Source: Symbiopectobacterium purcellii
Lineage (GTDB): Bacteria; Pseudomonadota; Gammaproteobacteria; Enterobacterales; Enterobacteriaceae
Assembly (NCBI RefSeq): GCF_019797845.1
Contig: NZ_CP081864.1
Span: 1,612,001 to 1,676,000, forward strand
Reading direction: 5' to 3'
Length of the DNA stretch: 64,000 nt
The stretch's first letter is position 1. Every line of letters starts with the position of its first letter. The notes beneath the pieces are model-generated. The model searched no databases, had not been told where the DNA came from, and saw nothing but the letters and a program-made list of their open reading frames with translations. The translations under genes and the position numbers were made by a program. Below, piece by piece: positions 62,136 to 64,000 of this stretch.

Positions 62136-62167
62136 TATGCATGGTTAGCGCTATGCATGGTTAGTGC
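62136..62167 (+). repeat. 16-base tandem repeat in the uvrB leader
   Basis: TATGCATGGTTAGCGC is followed directly by TATGCATGGTTAGTGC and then a partial TATGC. It lies between the promoter and the uvrB start. Confidence 0.8.
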
Positions 62168-62253
62168 TATGCTTGACGCCTCACTCCATTGTTGAACGTT
62201 ACTGTACGTTGCCTGGTCTCGCGACGTTTGGTCCACTTGTTGGTAGGTTGTTC

Positions 62254-64000
62254 ATGAGCAAACCCTTTAAACTGCACTCCGAGTTTACCCCTTCAGGCGA
62301 TCAGCCTGAAGCAATCCGTCTGCTGGAAGAGGGACTGGAAGCGGGGTTGGCACATCAGACGTTACTGGGGGTAACCGGTTCGGGAAAAACCTTTACCATT
62401 GCCAACGTAATTGCGGATCTTAACCGTCCTACCATGGTGTTGGCACCCAACAAAACGCTGGCGGCGCAACTCTATGGTGAGATGAAAGCGTTTTTTCCCG
62501 ACAATGCGGTTGAGTATTTCGTTTCTTACTATGATTACTACCAGCCGGAAGCCTATGTGCCCAGCTCGGACACCTTTATCGAGAAAGACGCGTCGGTTAA
62601 CGAGCATATTGAACAGATGCGTCTGTCTGCCACCAAAGCGCTGCTTGAGCGACGCGATGTCGTGGTAGTTGCGTCAGTCTCGGCTATCTACGGACTGGGC
62701 GATCCCGATCTCTATCTGAAAATGATGCTGCACCTGACGGTCGGCATGATTATCGATCAACGTTCTATTTTACGCCGACTGACCGAACTGCAATATTCGC
62801 GCAACGATCAGGCCTTTACGCGTGGTACCTTCCGCGTGCGCGGCGAAGTGATTGATATTTTTCCGGCAGAATCCGATGAGATTGCACTGCGCGTCGAACT
62901 GTTTGATGAAGAGGTTGAACGTTTGACGCTGTTCGATCCGCTTACCGGGCAGCAGTTACAAACGGTGCCGCGTTATACCATCTACCCGAAAACCCACTAT
63001 GTCACGCCGCGTGAGCGTATTCTTCAGGCGATGGAAGATATTAAAGTGGATCTCGCAGAACGTCGAAAAATATTGTTGGAAAACAATAAACTGCTGGAAG
63101 AACAGCGTTTGACACAGCGTACCCAGTTCGACCTGGAGATGATGAACGAACTCGGTTATTGCTCCGGTATCGAAAACTATTCGCGCTATCTCTCTGGCCG
63201 TGGGCCGGGCGAGGCGCCGCCGACGCTGTTTGACTACCTGCCTGCTGATGGATTGCTGGTGATCGATGAGTCCCACGTGACCATCCCGCAATTGGGCGGC
63301 ATGTATCGCGGTGACCGGGCGCGTAAAGAAACGCTGGTCGAATATGGTTTTCGTCTGCCGTCAGCGCTGGACAACCGGCCGATGAAGTTTGAGGAGTTTC
63401 AAGCGCTCGCGCCGCAAACCATCTATGTCTCGGCAACGCCCGGTAATTATGAGCTGGAACATTCCGGCAGCGATGTCGTCGAGCAAGTGGTGCGCCCTAC
63501 GGGGCTGCTCGATCCATTGCTCGAAGTACGTCCGGTTGCGACGCAGGTGGACGATTTGCTGTCTGAAATCCGCAAACGCGTCGTGCTGAACGAGCGCGTG
63601 CTGGTCACCACCTTAACCAAACGGATGGCGGAAGATCTCACCGAATACCTTGAAGAACACGGTGAGCGCGTGCGTTATCTGCACTCGGACATTGACACCG
63701 TCGAGCGCGTTGAGATTATCCGCGATCTGCGACTGGGTGAATTTGATGTGCTGGTGGGCATTAACCTGCTCAGAGAAGGGTTGGACATGCCAGAAGTGTC
63801 GCTGGTGGCCATTCTGGACGCTGACAAAGAGGGCTTCCTGCGTTCGGAACGCTCCTTGATTCAGACCATCGGCCGTGCCGCACGTAACCTCAATGGTAAA
63901 GCCATTCTGTATGGCGACAAGATAACGCCTTCGATGCAGCGCGCCATTCAGGAAACGGAGCGGCGACGAGAGAAGCAGCAAGCCTACAACGAGGCGCACG
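62254..64000 (+). CDS. uvrB: UvrB, excinuclease ABC subunit B (runs off the window)
   Basis: The first 582 codons of about 670; the gene continues past the end. UvrB is the damage-verifying helicase of nucleotide excision repair. Visible parts are the Walker A GVTGSGKT near residue 39, the beta-hairpin [20 protein letters not shown], the DESH Walker [10 protein letters not shown], and helicase motifs [35 protein letters not shown] and QTIGRAARN. The start [21 protein letters not shown] is standard. The upstream LexA box supports SOS induction. The frame is intact as far as it goes. Confidence 0.97.
   Translation, partial: MSKPFKLHSEFTPSGDQPEAIRLLEEGLEAGLAHQTLLGVTGSGKTFTIANVIADLNRPTMVLAPNKTLAAQLYGEMKAFFPDNAVEYFVSYYDYYQPEAYVPSSDTFIEKDASVNEHIEQMRLSATKALLERRDVVVVASVSAIYGLGDPDLYLKMMLHLTVGMIIDQRSILRRLTELQYSRNDQAFTRGTFRVRGEVIDIFPAESDEIALRVELFDEEVERLTLFDPLTGQQLQTVPRYTIYPKTHYVTPRERILQAMEDIKVDLAERRKILLENNKLLEEQRLTQRTQFDLEMMNELGYCSGIENYSRYLSGRGPGEAPPTLFDYLPADGLLVIDESHVTIPQLGGMYRGDRARKETLVEYGFRLPSALDNRPMKFEEFQALAPQTIYVSATPGNYELEHSGSDVVEQVVRPTGLLDPLLEVRPVATQVDDLLSEIRKRVVLNERVLVTTLTKRMAEDLTEYLEEHGERVRYLHSDIDTVERVEIIRDLRLGEFDVLVGINLLREGLDMPEVSLVAILDADKEGFLRSERSLIQTIGRAARNLNGKAILYGDKITPSMQRAIQETERRREKQQAYNEAH

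Larger units (their letters stand above)
61391..62253. other. Long uvrB upstream region, no gene
   Basis: About 860 bases with no convincing frame. It holds two DnaA boxes, a LexA box and a 16-base tandem repeat, listed separately. The uvrB promoter with -10-like TATACT (62093-62098) overlaps the LexA box edge. Confidence 0.6.

Noticed and set aside
62359..64000. Minus-strand frames opposite uvrB
   Set aside because: Shadows of the uvrB coding sequence, which runs open to the window end.

Overview
The window looks like chromosomal DNA of a gammaproteobacterium of the Enterobacterales, most like the Pectobacteriaceae/Yersiniaceae side. Core genes (uvrB, bioA-bioBFCD with a BirA-type operator, moeAB, gsiABCD, maeA, cdd-yohK-yohJ, mtfA between tRNA-Asn and tRNA-Ser) are close to the E. 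coli proteins in length and motifs. The core is GC-rich. Several accessory genes are strikingly AT-rich. No sequence search was possible, so family names rest on recognised motifs and remembered homologues.

Layout. 1-5.5 kb: the end of a type VI secretion cluster (tssM, a membrane-anchored TssA-like protein, a Sel1-repeat lipoprotein). 5.7-7.8 kb: a small membrane protein and a divergent SDR/HxlR pair with a palindromic operator. 7.8-24.3 kb: a probable decayed island at tRNA-Asn. A near-direct repeat of the tRNA 3' end plus its terminator lies at 7815-7856, and an integrase remnant lies next to the tRNA at 23.9-24.1 kb. Inside are an AT-rich 698-aa protein, an IS3-family remnant, an intact IS5-family element, a giant autotransporter gene, fosA and several small unknown genes. 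24.4-25.4 kb: the conserved mtfA and tRNA-Ser(CGA). 25.9-38.4 kb: a second accessory block with a split AT-rich gene, a collagenase-like zinc metalloprotease without a signal peptide, and a giant inverse autotransporter (invasin-like) gene. 38.5-64 kb: mostly core metabolism, interrupted by one AT-rich gene between bioD and uvrB that resembles a type III effector.

Main theme. Large surface, secretion and transport genes are each broken by one or few small lesions while the rest of the frame is well preserved: in-frame stops in tssM, the autotransporter, gsiB and the 25.9-27.4 kb gene, and a G-tract frameshift in the inverse autotransporter. This suggests recent gene inactivation, as in a lineage changing host or niche, unless the stops are sequence errors. 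Alongside the broken genes are intact AT-rich genes for signal-peptide-less proteins (8318-10414, 28815-30719, 60860-61390) that are candidate injected effectors. The collagenase-like protease and the bioD-uvrB gene are the most interesting.
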